The position numbers were made by a program, and so were the translations under genes. From NCBI GenBank assembly GCA_012032975.1, contig JAAUPU010000112.1:1-7753 (forward strand): 7,753 nt of DNA. Reading direction: 5' to 3'. The notes under the pieces are model-generated. The model saw only the letters and a list, made by a program, of their open reading frames with translations, had not been told where the DNA came from and searched no databases. Shown here piece after piece: positions 6,571 to 7,753 of this stretch. The stretch comes from Caldilineaceae bacterium. GTDB taxonomy: Bacteria; Chloroflexota; Anaerolineae; Caldilineales; Caldilineaceae. Position 1 is the stretch's first letter; each line of letters begins with the position of its first letter.

Positions 6571-7753
6571 ATGCAACGACCCAACATCCTCATGATCGTG
6601 GCCGACCAGCAGCGGCGAGACACGATCGGTGCGTATGGCAGCGCCATCGTTCGCACGCCCGCGATCGACCGGTTGGCCGGCGAAGGCATGACCTTTGACA
6701 ACGCGTTTACCCCCTGCGGCCTCTGCTCGCCGACGCGCGCCTCCATGCTCACCGGCGTCTACCCCCACAAACACGAAGTGCTGACCAACATCCAGTTCCA
6801 TCCGGTGCGCAACCAACTGCAACCAGAGGCAGACATCCTGGCCAGCGGATTGGCGGAGCAAGGCTATCGCCTGGGGTATGTGGGCAAGTGGCATGTCAAC
6901 CTGGAAAAAGATCCGACCGCGTTTGGTTTCGAGCAGTATGTTTCGCCCAAAGACTACGCAACCTATCGGCGCCAACTGCGCATCGCGGAGCCACCCGAAG
7001 CGCGCAATTATGTTCAGTTGGTCACCGCAACCGACCCGATTCCCAGCGAGCAGGCGCTGCCTGCATTTCTCACCGACCATGCCTTGCGCATGATGGGTGA
7101 ATTCAGCCAGGAGACAGACCACCCATTCTTCATCCGCCTGGACTTTGATGGTCCGCATCCGCCATTGGTCGTCTCCGAGCCGTACGCATCCATGTTCGAC
7201 CCGGCTTCGATCTCTCCCTTCCCCAACTATGACGACCCGTTGGAAAACAAGCCGGCGATCCAGCGCATCAAACGCAAACATTGGAAGACCGAATCTATGG
7301 ACTGGTCCGACTGGCAGCCACTGGTGGCAGCCTACTTCGGGATGGTCGCCCAGATCGACGACCAGGTAGCTCGGGTCTTGGACGAGCTGGAGCGGCTGCG
7401 CGGCGAGCCGACTCTCCTGCCCACCGCCATCGAGGAGTTGTTGCGCTACGACGGTCCGGTGCAAGCCACGATCCGCGTCGCGCGGGAAGATCTGGAGATC
7501 GACGGCCACCATCTCGAGGAAGGCTCGCTCGTGCTGGTCGGCATCGGCGCCGCCAACCACGATCCCGCGGTCTTCCGCGAGCCGGAGCGCCTCGACGTCG
7601 GACGCGATCCGAATCCCCACCTGGCGTTTGGCTTCGGCGCCCACTTCTGCATGGGCGCGCCTCTCGCGCGGCTGGAAGCGGAGATTGCGTTCCGTGTCCT
7701 CCTCGAACGTTTTCCCCACATGGCGCTCGCGACCGAAGCCCCGGAGTTCCGTC
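6571..7753 (+). CDS. Sulfatase N-terminal part joined in frame to a cytochrome P450 C-terminal part (probable chimera; runs off right edge)
   Basis: The open frame runs 394 codons to the edge. Residues 1 to about 271 are a cytoplasm-type sulfatase: first strand NILMIVADQQRRD (metal Asp12), formylglycine signature Cys52-Ser-Pro54-Thr-Arg56 followed by LTG (60-62), GKWH (Lys106, His108), DGPHPP (His196) and the MVAQIDDQV helix (258-266). The second metal motif (Asp-His-Gly) expected just after that helix is absent. From about residue 277 the product is cytochrome P450: K-helix EELLR (289-292 region, ExxR), then the heme loop FGFGAHFCMGAPLAR (353-367) with Cys360 as the iron ligand. The P450 N-terminus and oxygen-binding I-helix are absent. 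Neither half is a complete enzyme, and GC rises sharply at the join. The start has only AGG (6559-6561) upstream, so translation initiation is weakly supported. It follows uxaC by 167 nt. Confidence 0.85.
   Translation, partial: MQRPNILMIVADQQRRDTIGAYGSAIVRTPAIDRLAGEGMTFDNAFTPCGLCSPTRASMLTGVYPHKHEVLTNIQFHPVRNQLQPEADILASGLAEQGYRLGYVGKWHVNLEKDPTAFGFEQYVSPKDYATYRRQLRIAEPPEARNYVQLVTATDPIPSEQALPAFLTDHALRMMGEFSQETDHPFFIRLDFDGPHPPLVVSEPYASMFDPASISPFPNYDDPLENKPAIQRIKRKHWKTESMDWSDWQPLVAAYFGMVAQIDDQVARVLDELERLRGEPTLLPTAIEELLRYDGPVQATIRVAREDLEIDGHHLEEGSLVLVGIGAANHDPAVFREPERLDVGRDPNPHLAFGFGAHFCMGAPLARLEAEIAFRVLLERFPHMALATEAPEFR
7399..7753 (+). pseudogene. Cytochrome P450 C-terminal fragment (foreign segment at right edge)
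   Basis: This is about 118 codons of a bacterial soluble P450: the typical LRxEPxLLPxAIEELLRYDGPV lead into the K-helix, the meander ending in ANHDPAVFREPERLDVGRDPN, and the heme-binding loop with Cys360 (numbered in the joined frame). It begins mid-protein with no start codon or ribosome binding site. By hand count GC is 204 of 300 (68%) at 7441-7740, against 140 of 240 (58%) at 7141-7380, which suggests a different source genome or locus. The segment is treated as a fragment because everything before the K-helix is missing here. Confidence 0.8.

Noticed and set aside
6523..7719. Long open frame on the minus strand (398 codons)
   Set aside because: It lies antisense to clear sulfatase and P450 coding sequence, has no recognisable domain, and is explained by high-GC codon bias of the opposite strand.
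6571..7753. A genuine new sulfatase-P450 fusion enzyme
   Set aside because: Both domains are cut through essential parts and composition shifts at the join, so a misassembly or recombination scar is far more likely; kept only as a finding to be tested with reads.

Overview
The window looks like a fragment of a moderately GC-rich bacterial chromosome, probably from a metagenome assembly. It has good Shine-Dalgarno sites, sigma70-like promoters, a rho-independent terminator and tightly packed genes. The protein style and the heptamer-phased intergenic repeats remind me of Chloroflexota (Anaerolineae/Caldilineae), but this is a weak inference and not a placement.

Layout: (1) 1-529, minus strand: the N-terminal 176 residues of a formylglycine-type sulfatase that runs off the left edge. 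(2) 530-771: a compact back-to-back promoter region. The minus-strand promoter has a perfect TATAAT. The plus-strand promoter has TTGACA and is overlapped by a LexA-box-like palindrome. (3) 772-1554: two small VOC-superfamily (glyoxalase/bleomycin-resistance fold) genes, closed by a strong intrinsic terminator at 1604-1640. (4) 1641-1804: a second promoter with a palindromic candidate operator. (5) 1805-6403: a co-directional cluster of aldo/keto reductase, nagA-like deacetylase, nagB-like deaminase/isomerase and uxaC-like uronate isomerase. (6) 6404-6570: a gap with degenerate heptamer repeats. (7) 6571-7753: a second sulfatase whose reading frame passes without a stop into the C-terminal third of a cytochrome P450, then runs off the right edge.

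Together, two sulfatases, N-acetylhexosamine-6-phosphate deacetylase, hexosamine-6-phosphate deaminase and uronate isomerase are what is needed to catabolise a sulfated hexosamine/uronate polymer such as a glycosaminoglycan. Neither sulfatase shows a signal peptide, so desulfation would be cytoplasmic, after uptake of oligosaccharides. No lyase, glycosidase, transporter or regulator lies inside the window, so the substrate is inferred.

Two sequence anomalies matter to anyone using this fragment. First, a C4 tract at 4990-4993 carries what looks like one extra C: removing it gives nagB a stop and uxaC an in-frame start behind a good ribosome binding site. Second, the sulfatase-P450 reading frame joins two incomplete, unrelated enzymes at about 7381-7404, where GC also jumps from about 58% to about 68% (counted by hand). 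This is most likely an assembly chimera and should not be read as a new fusion enzyme without read-level proof.
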